A stretch of DNA of 46,554 nt, taken from positions 1-46,554 of the forward strand of contig LNDN01000035.1 in assembly GCA_001464065.1 (NCBI GenBank), written 5' to 3'. Numbering within the stretch: the first letter of the stretch is position 1; each line of letters starts with the position of its first letter. A program made the position numbers and the translations under genes. This document shows, one piece after another, positions 19,745 to 28,729 of this stretch. Source of the stretch: Acidobacteria bacterium Ga0077522 (GTDB lineage Bacteria > Acidobacteriota > Vicinamibacteria > Vicinamibacterales > Vicinamibacteraceae). The notes under the pieces are model-generated. The model was not told where the DNA came from and did no database searches. It saw nothing but the letters and a program-made list of their open reading frames with translations.

Positions 19745-21337
19745 ATGCCTTCCTACGCCCTGATCAGTGTGTCCGACAAGACCGGCCTCGCGCCCTTTGC
19801 GCGCGGCCTTGCGGACCTCGGTTACCACCTGCTGTCCACTGGCGGCACCGCCAAGTCCCTCGAGGCCGATGGCCTCGCGGTGACGCAGGTGTCGGAGGTC
19901 ACCGGCTTTCCGGAGATGCTCGACGGACGCGTCAAGACGCTGCATCCGCGCGTGCACGGCGGCATCCTGGCGCGCCGCGACAAGCCTGACCATCTCGCCT
20001 CACTTGCCGAGCACGGCATCCCGCTGATCGATCTCGTGGTCGTCAATCTGTATCCGTTTGCCAAGGCGGCCGCCAATCCGGAGACCACGGTGCCGGGGCT
20101 GATCGAGCAGATCGACATCGGCGGGCCCGGCATGGTGCGCGCCGCGGCCAAGAACTTCCGCGACGTGCTCGTGCTGGTGGACCCGGCCGACTATCCGACG
20201 GTGCTCGAGGCGCTCGCCGGTGGCGCGGCCGCCGTGCCGCAGGCGCTGCGCTTCGACCTCGCGCGCAAGGCGTTTGCCCACACCGGCGCCTACGACCAGA
20301 TGATTGCCGCCGAACTCGCGCAGGTGACGATGAGCGAGGACGGCGGCACGCGCATTCCCGCCGACGCACGCGAGGTCTTCCCCGACGTGGTGACGCGCAC
20401 GCACACGCGCATCCGCACGCTGCGCTACGGCGAGAACCCGCATCAGCCGGCCGCGTGGTACGCCGACGAGCCGACCGGCTTCGGCAACGTCACCATTCAT
20501 CAGGGCAAGGAACTGAGCTTCACGAACCTGCTCGATCTCGACGCCGCCGCGCGCATCGTGCTCGAGTTCTCCGAGCCCGCCGCCAGCGTGATCAAGCACA
20601 CCAACCCGTGTGGGGTGGCCACGGGATCGGATGCGGCCGATGCCTACGTCCGTGCCCGCGATGCCGATCCGGTGTCGGCCTTCGGTGGCATCATCGGCCT
20701 CAATCGCCCGCTCGACGTGGCGACGGCCGAGGCCATCGTCTCCACCTTCATCGAAGCGGTGGTGGCCCCCGAGGTCGAGGATGCCGCCCGCGCCATCCTC
20801 GCGCGCAAGGCCAACCTGCGCGTCGTGACGGCCGACTTCGCGGCGCTGGCCGCGGCCGCGTCGCTCGAGTGGCGCTCGATTCTCGGCGCCTCGCTGGTGC
20901 AGCAGCGCGATCGCGTGCCCGAGGCGGGCGAGCCGTGGGGGGCCGCCAGTGCCCTGACGGTCGTGACGCAGCGACAGCCGACGGCGGAGGAGTGGCAGGC
21001 GTTGCGCTTCGCCTGGCGCGTGTGCGCCCACGTGAAGTCCAACACCATCCTGTTTGCGTCGGCCGACCGCACGCTCGGCGTGGGCGCGGGGCAGATGAGC
21101 CGCGTGGACTCCGTGAAGGTGGCCATCATGAAGGCCGGTGAGGGCGCGCTGAAGGGCTCGGTCGTCGCCTCGGACGCGTTCTTCCCGTTCCGGGACGGTC
21201 TGGATGCGATTGCCGCGGCCGGCGCGACGGCGATCGTGCAGCCGGGTGGGTCGATGCGCGATCAGGAAGTGATCGATGCGGCCAACGAGCATGGCCTGGC
21301 CATGGTCTTCACGGGCCGCCGCCACTTCCGGCACTGA
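19745..21337 (+). CDS. purH: Bifunctional AICAR formyltransferase / IMP cyclohydrolase
   Basis: A 530-residue enzyme that catalyses the last two steps of purine synthesis: formylation of AICAR with 10-formyl-THF, then ring closure to IMP. The N-terminal MGS-like cyclohydrolase domain (about 1-200) shows ALISVSDKTGLAPFARGL and GRVKTLHPRVHGGILARR. The transferase domain shows YGENPHQPAAWY, the catalytic KHTNPCGVA and DPVSAFGGIIGLNRPLD. The length is standard. It is transcribed divergently from csp across a 186-bp gap. Its 3' end meets the REP pair at 21351-21495. Confidence 0.97.
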   Translation: MPSYALISVSDKTGLAPFARGLADLGYHLLSTGGTAKSLEADGLAVTQVSEVTGFPEMLDGRVKTLHPRVHGGILARRDKPDHLASLAEHGIPLIDLVVVNLYPFAKAAANPETTVPGLIEQIDIGGPGMVRAAAKNFRDVLVLVDPADYPTVLEALAGGAAAVPQALRFDLARKAFAHTGAYDQMIAAELAQVTMSEDGGTRIPADAREVFPDVVTRTHTRIRTLRYGENPHQPAAWYADEPTGFGNVTIHQGKELSFTNLLDLDAAARIVLEFSEPAASVIKHTNPCGVATGSDAADAYVRARDADPVSAFGGIIGLNRPLDVATAEAIVSTFIEAVVAPEVEDAARAILARKANLRVVTADFAALAAAASLEWRSILGASLVQQRDRVPEAGEPWGAASALTVVTQRQPTAEEWQALRFAWRVCAHVKSNTILFASADRTLGVGAGQMSRVDSVKVAIMKAGEGALKGSVVASDAFFPFRDGLDAIAAAGATAIVQPGGSMRDQEVIDAANEHGLAMVFTGRRHFRH

Positions 21338-21350
21338 TCGCCTGAAGGCG

Positions 21351-21378
21351 CGTCGACCTGAAGGTCGACGCCTACAGC
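21351..21378 (+). repeat. REP-like palindrome, copy 1
   Basis: This copy contains the perfect 18-bp palindrome GTCGACCTGAAGGTCGAC followed by GCCTACAG. It lies 13 bp after purH and is an inverted relative of the copy at 21465-21493. The pair sits between convergent genes and may also terminate transcription. Confidence 0.65.
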
Positions 21379-21464
21379 CGATCTTCCGCTGGAGACAGCC
21401 TTCAGGACGTCAGGAGGGGCGGTAGTGGCGACATGTGGCGGTGGAGGCCGGCTCCGCCGCCGAC

Positions 21465-21493
21465 TGTAGCTGCCGACCTTCAGGTCGGCAGAC
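21465..21493 (+). repeat. REP-like palindrome, copy 2 (inverted)
   Basis: The copy reads CTGTAG followed by the stem TGCCGACCTTCAGGTCGGCA. Seen in reverse complement it resembles copy 1 (stem, then the CTACAG motif). The two copies form a head-to-head pair about 85 bp apart, the usual layout of REP doublets. Confidence 0.6.
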
Positions 21494-21501
21494 GTCGACG
21501 C

Positions 21502-22500
21502 CTACGTGGCGAGCCGCGCGGCGAGTTCGTCTCGGGTCACGGCCACCGCCCCGAAGCGGCTGACGGCGACGCCAGCGGCGATCGTGGAGAGCTGCGCGGC
21601 TTCCACGAGCGACGCCGTCGCCGCGAGGGCCAGCGCAATCGTGCTGATCACCGTGTCGCCGGCCCCGGTCACGTCCGAGACCTCCAGCGCCGTGGCCGCG
21701 AAGTTGGCCTCGGTGGCCGGCGAGGTGGTGCCATCGAGCACCCACATGCCGTGCTCGCCACGCGTGATCACGACCGACGTGCATCGCAGGCGTTCCTGCA
21801 GGCGACGCGCCGCGTCGCGCGCTTCGTCATCCGTGCGGATGCGTGAGTGCGTCGCCGTCTCGGCTTCGACCTGATTCGGGGTGATCAACGTCACGCCCCG
21901 ATACAGATCCAGGTGCGGGATCTTCGGGTCGACCAGCACCGGCGTGTGGCGTGGTGCAGCCGCCGCGAGCACGGCGGCCATCGTGTCGCTGGTCACCACG
22001 CCCTTGAGGTAGTCGGAGACGAGCACCACGTCGGCCGCGTCGGCGCGTGACGCGATGGCCGCGGCCACGCGCGCCGCGACGGCGCCGGCGATGTCGGCAT
22101 CGTGCTCGAAATCGACACGCGCCACCTGCTGCTGCCGCTGCGTGACGATGCGCAGCTTCCGGGTCGTGCGCCGATCCTCGTCGATCACGAGGTCGGACGC
22201 GTCGACGTCGCCGCGGGCCAGGAGTTCCCGGAGCCGATCGGCGGACTCGTCCCCGCCCACCACCCCCACGAGTGAGACCGCTGCCCCAAGCGCCGCGAGG
22301 TTCATCGCGACGTTGGCGGCGCCCCCGGGCCGATAGTCGTCGTGGTCGTACTCGACGATGGGCACGGGGGCTTCGGGCGACAGTCGCTGCACGCGACCGA
22401 AGAGGAAGTGATCGAGCATCACATCGCCGACGACCAGGACGCGCCGTCCGGCGAATCCGGTGATCAGGGCGTGAGCGCGAGCGTGGCCGAGGGGACTCAC
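21502..22500 (-). CDS. rfaE1: D-glycero-beta-D-manno-heptose-7-phosphate kinase
   Basis: A 332-residue PfkB/ribokinase-family enzyme corresponding to the kinase half of HldE/RfaE. It phosphorylates heptose 7-phosphate at C1 for ADP-heptose synthesis. Typical parts are VLVVGDVMLDHFLFGRVQRL, SPEAPVPIVEYDHDDYRPGG, VLVDPKIPHLDLYRGVTLIT, and the catalytic SDVTGAGDTVISTIALA with the general-base Asp. The C-terminal adenylyltransferase domain is absent, so a separate hldC/rfaE2 should exist. The start is GTG 22500, whose GTGA overlaps the stop of the preceding gene. Confidence 0.9.
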   Translation of the reverse strand: MSPLGHARAHALITGFAGRRVLVVGDVMLDHFLFGRVQRLSPEAPVPIVEYDHDDYRPGGAANVAMNLAALGAAVSLVGVVGGDESADRLRELLARGDVDASDLVIDEDRRTTRKLRIVTQRQQQVARVDFEHDADIAGAVAARVAAAIASRADAADVVLVSDYLKGVVTSDTMAAVLAAAAPRHTPVLVDPKIPHLDLYRGVTLITPNQVEAETATHSRIRTDDEARDAARRLQERLRCTSVVITRGEHGMWVLDGTTSPATEANFAATALEVSDVTGAGDTVISTIALALAATASLVEAAQLSTIAAGVAVSRFGAVAVTRDELAARLAT

Positions 22501-23681
22501 AGAGGCCGGGGGACCGACTCCGGGCGCTCTGCGGCGAACGGCAGGGTGAGCACCACCAGCAGCAGCATGAGGAACTCGGAGTCGCCGAAGTTGTACTCGA
22601 ACAGACCGGCGCCGAGCATGGCCGTCAGCGAGGCGAGCGCCCCGGCGGCGAGGGCACGCGTCACCCCGGTGCGGTACTGCACGCGGCGGAACAGGTCGCG
22701 GGCGACCGTGCCGACGAACCACAGCCAGACCAGCAGCGCCGGCAGCCCGCGCTCGGCGGCAATCTGCATCGGCACGTTGTGCAGGTGCACGTTGAGCGGC
22801 TGCACCGACTCGGGCACGCGGTACTGCTGGTAGACCGCCTTGACCTGATCGGGGCCGACGCCCGTCAGCGGGTGATCCTCGACCATCGCGGCGCCCGACT
22901 TGAGCATCGCGACGCGATCGCGATTGGTCGGGTCCTTCATGTCGAAGATCGAGTAGACGCGATCGGTGATGCTGGCCGGTGCCAGGACGACGGCCAGAGC
23001 CAGGGCCAGCGGCACCGCCGACACGAGTCGGCGATCGCGCAGGGCCAGCAGGACGGCCAGGCCGAGGCACACGCCCACCCAGGCGCTGCGGGTGAAGGTG
23101 AGGCCGAGGGCGACGAGCACGGCCGGCAGCACGAGCAGCGGCCACACCCGGTCGCGCCCGCCGAAGAGCAGGCGCGCCCCGGCGACGCAGGCCACGATCA
23201 TCAGCGCGCCCGAGTACGTCATGTAGTGCGTGAGCGCACCCTGGGGCCGGCGACCGAGGTTGTCGAAGTGGAGGAAGCCGTACTGGAAGAGCCCGACGAG
23301 GGCACTGGCCGCACCGACCGCGATGATGACCGACGCGAACAGGTGGGCCCGGTGGCCACGCGCCAGCCGGTAGACCAGCGGCACGATCAGGAACAACACC
23401 AGTTGCTTGGAGTCGACGAGGCTCACGGCCGGGTCCACCGATGCCGTCGTCGAAATGAGGGTGACGCCTGCGTAGGCGGCGAGTGGCCAGAAGAAGCCCG
23501 GGACCTCGAGTTGCTCCTCGCGCATGACGAGGAGGGCGCCCCAGCAGAGGAGGGTGAGGGCCAGCAGGACGCCCGAGGCGGCAACCGACAGCTGCAGCGC
23601 GGCGACAAAGCACAAGAGGACCGACAGCGAGAGCGTCTCGAGGCGGTCCATGCGTGCGGTTCGCAGTGCCGGCGCGGTCAC
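22497..23681 (-). CDS. O-antigen ligase / Wzy-family membrane protein
   Basis: A 394-residue membrane protein with about 10-12 hydrophobic segments. It has the large periplasmic loop of the Wzy_C/WaaL family, and the conserved features PLTGVGPDQVKAVYQQYRVP and LNVHLHNVPMQIAAERGLPA match its Arg/His-containing loop motif (HNxxL/M). It probably joins O-antigen or another glycan to lipid A-core in the inner membrane. It lies between a heptosyltransferase-like gene (20-bp gap) and the heptose kinase (overlap), supporting an LPS role. An alternative start is M11 at 23651. Confidence 0.82.
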   Translation of the reverse strand: MTAPALRTARMDRLETLSLSVLLCFVAALQLSVAASGVLLALTLLCWGALLVMREEQLEVPGFFWPLAAYAGVTLISTTASVDPAVSLVDSKQLVLFLIVPLVYRLARGHRAHLFASVIIAVGAASALVGLFQYGFLHFDNLGRRPQGALTHYMTYSGALMIVACVAGARLLFGGRDRVWPLLVLPAVLVALGLTFTRSAWVGVCLGLAVLLALRDRRLVSAVPLALALAVVLAPASITDRVYSIFDMKDPTNRDRVAMLKSGAAMVEDHPLTGVGPDQVKAVYQQYRVPESVQPLNVHLHNVPMQIAAERGLPALLVWLWFVGTVARDLFRRVQYRTGVTRALAAGALASLTAMLGAGLFEYNFGDSEFLMLLLVVLTLPFAAERPESVPRPL

Positions 23682-23700
23682 GTCGTGCTCGACATCCTTC

Positions 23701-24789
23701 TCAGTCGGCCCGGTGGGGCGGCGGCTGGGGCGCTAGCGCCCGCTCGGCCTCCGCGACGACCGCGTCAACGGTGATGTGCGTCAGGCACCGGAAATCTCCG
23801 GGGGCACAGACGCGTTGTTCGCACGGCCGGCAGGGCAGGGCCCCGACATCCACGGCTGCGCTCCACAGCTGCGGGTCGCGCCAGGGCGCGGACCGCACGG
23901 GCAACGTGGGGCCATACAGTCCCACGATCGGCGTCCTGGTCGTGGCGGCCACGTGCAACGGCCCGCTGTCTCCGCCGATGTAGAGACGCGCCCGACCAAC
24001 CAGGGTCTGCAACTCGTCCAACGACATGTCGTCCCAGGTGCGAACAGCCTCTGGGGACTCTGGCCGGCGCTCGCGCACCAGCCGGACGACGTCGGCAGCG
24101 GCGGCTGCCTCCGACGGGCCGGACGTCAGGATGATACGACGTTTGGGCCCGCCAGTCGCAAGCCGGAGGGCCAGCTCGACAAAAGAGAGCAGCGGCCAGC
24201 GCCGGAACGCATTGCCCGCGCTGACGTGCACCACGACCAGGTCGTGGGTCGCGTCGAGCCCCTCGCGTGCCAGCCAGGCGTCGACACGGGCCTCGGCCTC
24301 GGGCGCGGGCACCATCCGGACCGGGTCGCCGGCCGGGCTGGGAGGGCCGAGGTCGGGCAGCAGCGGCGCCAGCAGATCCCATTGGTTCTCGACCGAGTGC
24401 CGCGGACGGAGGTCGCGCGGCCGCGCGACGATGTCCGTGTAGGGCCAGTGCCGCCCCTGGACGTCGAAACCGATGCGCCGGGGCGCCCCGGTGAGCCAGG
24501 TCAGCCATGAGGCGCGCGGCCCGCTGTGCAGGTCGAGCACCACGTCGTACCTCTCTCGCCGCAATCGCCCCCCGAGCCGCAGGTCGTCACGCAGACGCCG
24601 CCAGCCGCGGGTCCGCGGGGCCACGATGACCTCGTTCAGGTCCGGATGATGGCGGACGACGGGAGCCGCTGCCGGCTCGATGAGGTACGCCAGGTGCGCC
24701 TGCGGCCACGCGCGCCGGAGCGCGCCGATGACTGGCGTGGTGAACACCACATCCCCGATCAGGCGCAACCGGACGATCAAGACGCGCAC
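23701..24789 (-). CDS. Glycosyltransferase family 9 (heptosyltransferase-like)
   Basis: A 362-residue cytosolic or membrane-associated GT9 enzyme of the ADP-heptose:LPS heptosyltransferase family. The N-terminus MRVLIVRLRLIGDVVFTTPV is the family signature. The donor-binding C-terminal domain shows YIGGDSGPLHVAATTRTPIV and GLYGPTLPVRSAPW. A cysteine-rich PCRPCEQRVCAPGDFRCL segment near the end is common in one GT9 subgroup. It starts at GTG 24789. TTTATA 9 bp upstream on the minus strand could be a -10 box. It is the first gene of a leftward three-gene LPS operon. Confidence 0.87.
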   Translation of the reverse strand: MRVLIVRLRLIGDVVFTTPVIGALRRAWPQAHLAYLIEPAAAPVVRHHPDLNEVIVAPRTRGWRRLRDDLRLGGRLRRERYDVVLDLHSGPRASWLTWLTGAPRRIGFDVQGRHWPYTDIVARPRDLRPRHSVENQWDLLAPLLPDLGPPSPAGDPVRMVPAPEAEARVDAWLAREGLDATHDLVVVHVSAGNAFRRWPLLSFVELALRLATGGPKRRIILTSGPSEAAAAADVVRLVRERRPESPEAVRTWDDMSLDELQTLVGRARLYIGGDSGPLHVAATTRTPIVGLYGPTLPVRSAPWRDPQLWSAAVDVGALPCRPCEQRVCAPGDFRCLTHITVDAVVAEAERALAPQPPPHRAD

Positions 24790-24867
24790 GGCCGCGACTA
24801 TAAACCCAGCCCGGCCTCGCCAGCGCGTCTCGGCGGGGGAGCGACGAGCCGCGCAGGACGTCCAGGG

Positions 24868-24896
24868 TAGACCGCAGTGCGCGACACCCCGATAAT
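24868..24896 (+). promoter_or_regulatory. Promoter giving a probably leaderless transcript
   Basis: The -35 box TAGACC (24868-24873), a 17-bp spacer and the -10 box GATAAT (24891-24896) put the expected start point at about the ATG at 24903. The arrangement CCCCGATAAT-N6-ATG recurs at gltX (43056-43074). Confidence 0.5.
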
Positions 24897-24902
24897 CGAG
24901 AC

Positions 24903-26828
24903 ATGCTCTCCCATGCCCTGATGGCCTTGACGCTGGCGGTCCAGCCCGGACCTTCGCCGGCGCCGACCGCGCGCCCCTCCGTTCGCGCCGAGGCCTATCA
25001 GGCGTTCCTCGAGGCGCGACGCCTCGAGAGTGCTGGCGATGCCCCCGGCGCCATCGCGGCCCTCGAACGTGCCGCCACGCTGGACACCTCGCCCGGCATC
25101 CTCACGGAACTGGCCCAGTTGTATGCGCGGCAGGATCGCACGGCCGATGCGACACGGACGGCCGAACGGGCCCTCGCGCTGGACCCCGACAATGCCGATG
25201 CGCACTGGATGCTGGGCATGCTCGGCGTGCCCGCGTCGGTGATGCAGGGCGAGACGGCCCCGACGCGCGACCGGGCGGCGATCGAGGCCGCCATCGGCCA
25301 TCTCGAGAAGGCCGCGGGCGGGCGTGGCTACGACCTGAACCTGCCCGTGGTCCTCGGCCGCCTGTACCTCCAGGTCGAACGCCCGGCCGAGGCCGTCACC
25401 GTGTTGCGCAGCGTGTACGCCCAGGAGAGCGGCGCCCTCGAAGCCGGCGTGCTGCTCGCGCAGGCGCTCGACCGCACCGGGCAGCGCGACGAGGGACTCG
25501 CGGTGCTCGGCCAGGTGCTCGAGACCGAGCCGCGGTTCTTCCGGGCGCGCCTGCAGCAGGCCGAGCTCCTCGAGCGGGCCCGTCGGTGGAGCCAGGCCGC
25601 CGACGCCTACGACCTCGCGGCGCAGGAGAATCCCAACGCCGTCGAACTCCGCGTGCGTCAGGCCACGGCCCTCCTCAGCGCCGACCGCGCCGCCGACGCC
25701 CGCACCGTGCTGGAGCAGGTGATCCAGGCGCGCCCGACCGAACTGCAGGCACGCTACCTGCTGGCGCAGACCCAGCGTGAACTCGGCGACGGCGAGGCGG
25801 CCGAGGAGACCGCGCGCGCCATGATGGCCATCGCCCCCGCCGACGTGCGTGGGCCCGTCGTCCTCTCGCAGGTCTACGCGGATCGGGGCGAGCACGCCAG
25901 GGTGGTCGAGATCCTGGGGCCGATCGTCCAGAAGGGCGGCATCGGCAACCCGCAGTCGGCCATGGGCGTGACGATGCGGCTGGCGAGTGCGCACATGGCG
26001 CTCGGCCAACCCGATGCGGCGATCGCCGTGCTGGAGAAGTCGCGCGCAGACCGCCCGGACGCGATGATGGACGCCTACCTGATGCAGACCCTCGTCATGG
26101 CGCGGCGGTTCGACCGCGCCATTGCGGTGGGGCAGGAGGCCCGACGCGCGCGCCCCGGCGATCTGCAGGTGGGCCGCCTGCTCGCACAGGCGTATCTCGG
26201 GGCCAATCGTCCCGACGAGGCGATCGCGCTCCTCGAAGCCGAACGGCAGGCGCGGCCCGACGATCCGACCATCACGCTGGCGCTCGCGACGACGCTGGCC
26301 GATGCCCGCCGCGAGCCGCAGGCGATGGCCGTGCTGGCCGACGCCGAGAAGGCGTTCGGCGATCAGGTCGCGTATTGGTTCCAGCGCGGGGCCATCCTCG
26401 AGCGGTTCTCGCGGCGCCCGGATGCCAAAGGCGCGTTCCGCAAGGCGCTGGCCATCGATCCGGCGCATGCCCCGACGTTGAACTACCTGGGGTACATGCT
26501 GGTCGAGGACGGCGGGCCGATGGACGAGGCCGTGCAGCTGATCGAACAGGCGCTGGAGGTCGAGCCCGACAACGGGTCGTATCTGGACAGCCTGGGCTGG
26601 GCCTACTACAAGCAGGGCAAGCTGCCCGAGGCGCGCCGGTATCTGCAGCGCGCCGCTGACCTGCTGCGATCGAATTCCGTGATTCAGGACCACCTCGGCG
26701 ACGTGCTCGTCGCGCTCAAGGACGGTCCGGCGGCGATCGCGGCGTGGGAACGCGCCCTGGCCGGCGACGGCGAGTCCATCGACCCGACCGCCATCAAGTC
26801 GAAGATCGACCGTGCGCGCCAACGGTAG
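24903..26828 (+). CDS. TPR-repeat protein
   Basis: A 641-residue protein composed almost entirely of tetratricopeptide repeats (about 15 helical pairs). A short hydrophobic start (MLSHALMALTLAV, then a Pro-rich linker) could be an export signal. The C-terminal repeats read LNYLGYMLVEDGGPMDEAVQ, LDSLGWAYYKQGKLPEARRY and IQDHLGDVLVALKDGPAAIA. This is the consensus of the TPR proteins commonly found upstream of lolB-like genes. It overlaps the lipoprotein gene by 17 bp. A role in envelope assembly is likely from context but unproven. Confidence 0.82.
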   Translation: MLSHALMALTLAVQPGPSPAPTARPSVRAEAYQAFLEARRLESAGDAPGAIAALERAATLDTSPGILTELAQLYARQDRTADATRTAERALALDPDNADAHWMLGMLGVPASVMQGETAPTRDRAAIEAAIGHLEKAAGGRGYDLNLPVVLGRLYLQVERPAEAVTVLRSVYAQESGALEAGVLLAQALDRTGQRDEGLAVLGQVLETEPRFFRARLQQAELLERARRWSQAADAYDLAAQENPNAVELRVRQATALLSADRAADARTVLEQVIQARPTELQARYLLAQTQRELGDGEAAEETARAMMAIAPADVRGPVVLSQVYADRGEHARVVEILGPIVQKGGIGNPQSAMGVTMRLASAHMALGQPDAAIAVLEKSRADRPDAMMDAYLMQTLVMARRFDRAIAVGQEARRARPGDLQVGRLLAQAYLGANRPDEAIALLEAERQARPDDPTITLALATTLADARREPQAMAVLADAEKAFGDQVAYWFQRGAILERFSRRPDAKGAFRKALAIDPAHAPTLNYLGYMLVEDGGPMDEAVQLIEQALEVEPDNGSYLDSLGWAYYKQGKLPEARRYLQRAADLLRSNSVIQDHLGDVLVALKDGPAAIAAWERALAGDGESIDPTAIKSKIDRARQR

Positions 26829-27633
26829 CCGCCGCGCTGGTGTCGGCGTGCTCCTGCTGACGAGCGTGCTCGTGGCCGGGAGCGGGTGTGCGCCGAAGGT
26901 GCGCCTCGATCTGCCTGTCGGGGCCGGCACGCCGCTGGCCGATGTCGCCGCAGCCGAGCAGGCCGCGCGGGCGTCCTGCCAGACCCACGCGGCGGTCACC
27001 GCGGACCTGCGCCTCTCGGGGCGCATCGATGGCGAGCGGGTGCGCGGCACGCTGCAGATCGGCGTCGCGCGTGACGCCCTGCGCCTCGAAGGCCTCGCGC
27101 CGTTCGGCGCGCCGGTCTTCATCCTGACGGCGCGGCCGGGGGAGGCCGTCCTGCTCCTGCCGCGCGACACCGCCGTCGCCCACGGCACCTCCGCCGCCGA
27201 ACTCCTCGACGCCGTCGTCGGTGTCTCGCTCGATCCCGCCGACCTGCTGGCCATCGTCTCCGGATGCGGTGTGGCGACGTGGACCGTGACCGGTGGCGCC
27301 ACGTTCGGCGACGCGTGGACGCGTCTCGACCTCGATGGCGGGCGCACCCTCTGGTTGCGGACCGCCGCGGGTGGCACGCCGGTCCTCATGGCGGCCCAGG
27401 ATGCGCGCTGGCGCATCGAGTACACGCGGACCGACGCCGGGTGGCCGTCGGCCATCCGGCTGCGCCCGGCCGCGGGGACTGCGGTGGGGCGCACCGACGC
27501 GGTGCTGGCCCTCGAGGGCCCCGAGGCCATGGCCGCCCTGCCCGAGGGCGCGCTCGACGTGGCCATTCCGAGCGAGGCACGCGCACTCACGCTGGCCGAC
27601 CTGCGCCGCAGCCGCGGTCTCACGGAACGCTGA
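26812..27633 (+). CDS. lolB: Outer-membrane lipoprotein, LolB-like
   Basis: A 273-residue lipoprotein. The signal peptide ends in the lipobox LVAGSGC, so Cys25 should be lipidated. The rest is beta-rich, with strand pairs around RIDGERVRGTLQIGVARDAL and RLEGLAPFGAPVFILTA, consistent with the LolA/LolB half-barrel that receives lipoproteins at the outer membrane. Position is strong support: lolB directly precedes ispE and prs in many proteobacteria. It starts at GTG 26812, inside the preceding gene, and ispE follows after 1 bp. Sequence similarity to E. coli LolB is weak. Confidence 0.68.
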   Translation: MRANGSRRAGVGVLLLTSVLVAGSGCAPKVRLDLPVGAGTPLADVAAAEQAARASCQTHAAVTADLRLSGRIDGERVRGTLQIGVARDALRLEGLAPFGAPVFILTARPGEAVLLLPRDTAVAHGTSAAELLDAVVGVSLDPADLLAIVSGCGVATWTVTGGATFGDAWTRLDLDGGRTLWLRTAAGGTPVLMAAQDARWRIEYTRTDAGWPSAIRLRPAAGTAVGRTDAVLALEGPEAMAALPEGALDVAIPSEARALTLADLRRSRGLTER

Positions 27634-27634
27634 C

Positions 27635-28531
27635 GTGATCTGGACCACGCAGGCCCCGGCCAAGGTCAACCTCGATCTGCGCATGCGCGGCCGGCGCGCC
27701 GACGGCTATCACCTGCTGGAGACGGTGCTGCAGTCGATTGCCCTGGCCGACACGCTGACGCTGCAGTCGCGGCCCGGGCCCTTCGCGTTGACCTGCTGCG
27801 CGCCCGGCGTGCCGACCGACACCCGCAATCTGGCCTGGAAGGGCGCCGCGGCGATGGCGTTGGCGCTGGAGACGACGCTCGACGGGTGGGAACTGCGCCT
27901 CGACAAGCACGTGCCGGCAGAGGCCGGGCTCGGCGGCGGCAGTGCCGACGCCGCCGCGGCCGCTCGCCTGGTCGCTGCCGCGCAGGGGCGCGAGTTGGAC
28001 CCGGCCGCGCTGGCCGACGTCATTCGCCCGCTCGGCGCCGACGTGGCCTTCTTCGCCTGGGGCGGCACGATGCGCGGCGTGGGCGTGGGTGACGAGCTGA
28101 CGTCGCTGCCCGACGCGCCCGACGCGACGGTGATCCTGGTGCGTCCGCCGTTCGGCGTGTCGACCAGGGACGCCTATGGCTGGTACGACGCCGACGCGGG
28201 GGCCACGAGTGGGACCGAGCCGTCCGACGCGGCCGTGCTCGAGCCGGCCGCCGACGACACGGTGCACCTGGACGGCTGCGGCAACGACCTCGAGGCACCG
28301 GTCGCGCGGCGCCATCCGGAGATTGCGGCGATCGTGTCGCGCGTCAGGTCTGCGGGCGCCCGGCTGGCGGCGATGTCCGGCAGCGGATCGGCATGCTTCG
28401 GGCTCTTCGCCCCCGACGCGGATGTGTCCGGGCTCGAAGCGTCCTGGCGGAACGGGACCGTCGTCTGGCGGACCCGCCTGTTGTCGCGCGCGGCCCACGC
28501 CCGCGCGACCGCCTGTCGGCGCCTCGCCTAG
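27635..28531 (+). CDS. ispE: 4-diphosphocytidyl-2-C-methyl-D-erythritol kinase
   Basis: A 298-residue GHMP kinase of the non-mevalonate isoprenoid pathway; it phosphorylates CDP-ME. The N-terminal APAKVNLDLRMRGRRADGYH and LLETVLQSI, the ATP loop VPAEAGLGGGSADAAAAARL and the C-terminal MSGSGSACFGLF are all family signatures. It starts at GTG 27635, 1 bp after the lipoprotein gene. The fused ispDF that acts directly before and after it in the pathway is at 41879-43051. Confidence 0.95.
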   Translation: MIWTTQAPAKVNLDLRMRGRRADGYHLLETVLQSIALADTLTLQSRPGPFALTCCAPGVPTDTRNLAWKGAAAMALALETTLDGWELRLDKHVPAEAGLGGGSADAAAAARLVAAAQGRELDPAALADVIRPLGADVAFFAWGGTMRGVGVGDELTSLPDAPDATVILVRPPFGVSTRDAYGWYDADAGATSGTEPSDAAVLEPAADDTVHLDGCGNDLEAPVARRHPEIAAIVSRVRSAGARLAAMSGSGSACFGLFAPDADVSGLEASWRNGTVVWRTRLLSRAAHARATACRRLA

Positions 28532-28563
28532 CTCGGCACGTCGTGCCATCCATGCGGTCAACC

Positions 28564-28592
28564 TTGTCGAGTTCGGCGCCCTCGTGTAGGCT
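28564..28592 (+). promoter_or_regulatory. Probable promoter upstream of tRNA-Gln and prs
   Basis: TTGTCG (28564-28569), a 17-bp spacer and TAGGCT (28587-28592) match sigma-70 boxes. The predicted RNA starts near 28599 and has a GC-rich leader of about 130 nt before the tRNA. I could not assign this leader (28593-28729) to any riboswitch or ncRNA family. Confidence 0.5.
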
Positions 28593-28729
28593 ATCGGTTT
28601 GCGCACCCCGGCGAGACATCGCGCGGGGGGCTTCGGCCCACGAGACGGGCCCGGCAACGGGTCAGGCGCGGGGGGACGAAGTGGCGCAGACGCCGGCGGG
28701 GGCGATGCCGGCGCGTCTTTGGCCGACAC

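Noticed and set aside
24798-27623. Minus-strand open frame of 941 codons
   Set aside because: It is antisense to the TPR and lipoprotein genes and has shadow-like composition.
28593-28729. Known riboswitch, SRP RNA or RNase P RNA before tRNA-Gln
   Set aside because: I could not find the conserved core motifs of any of these in the leader.
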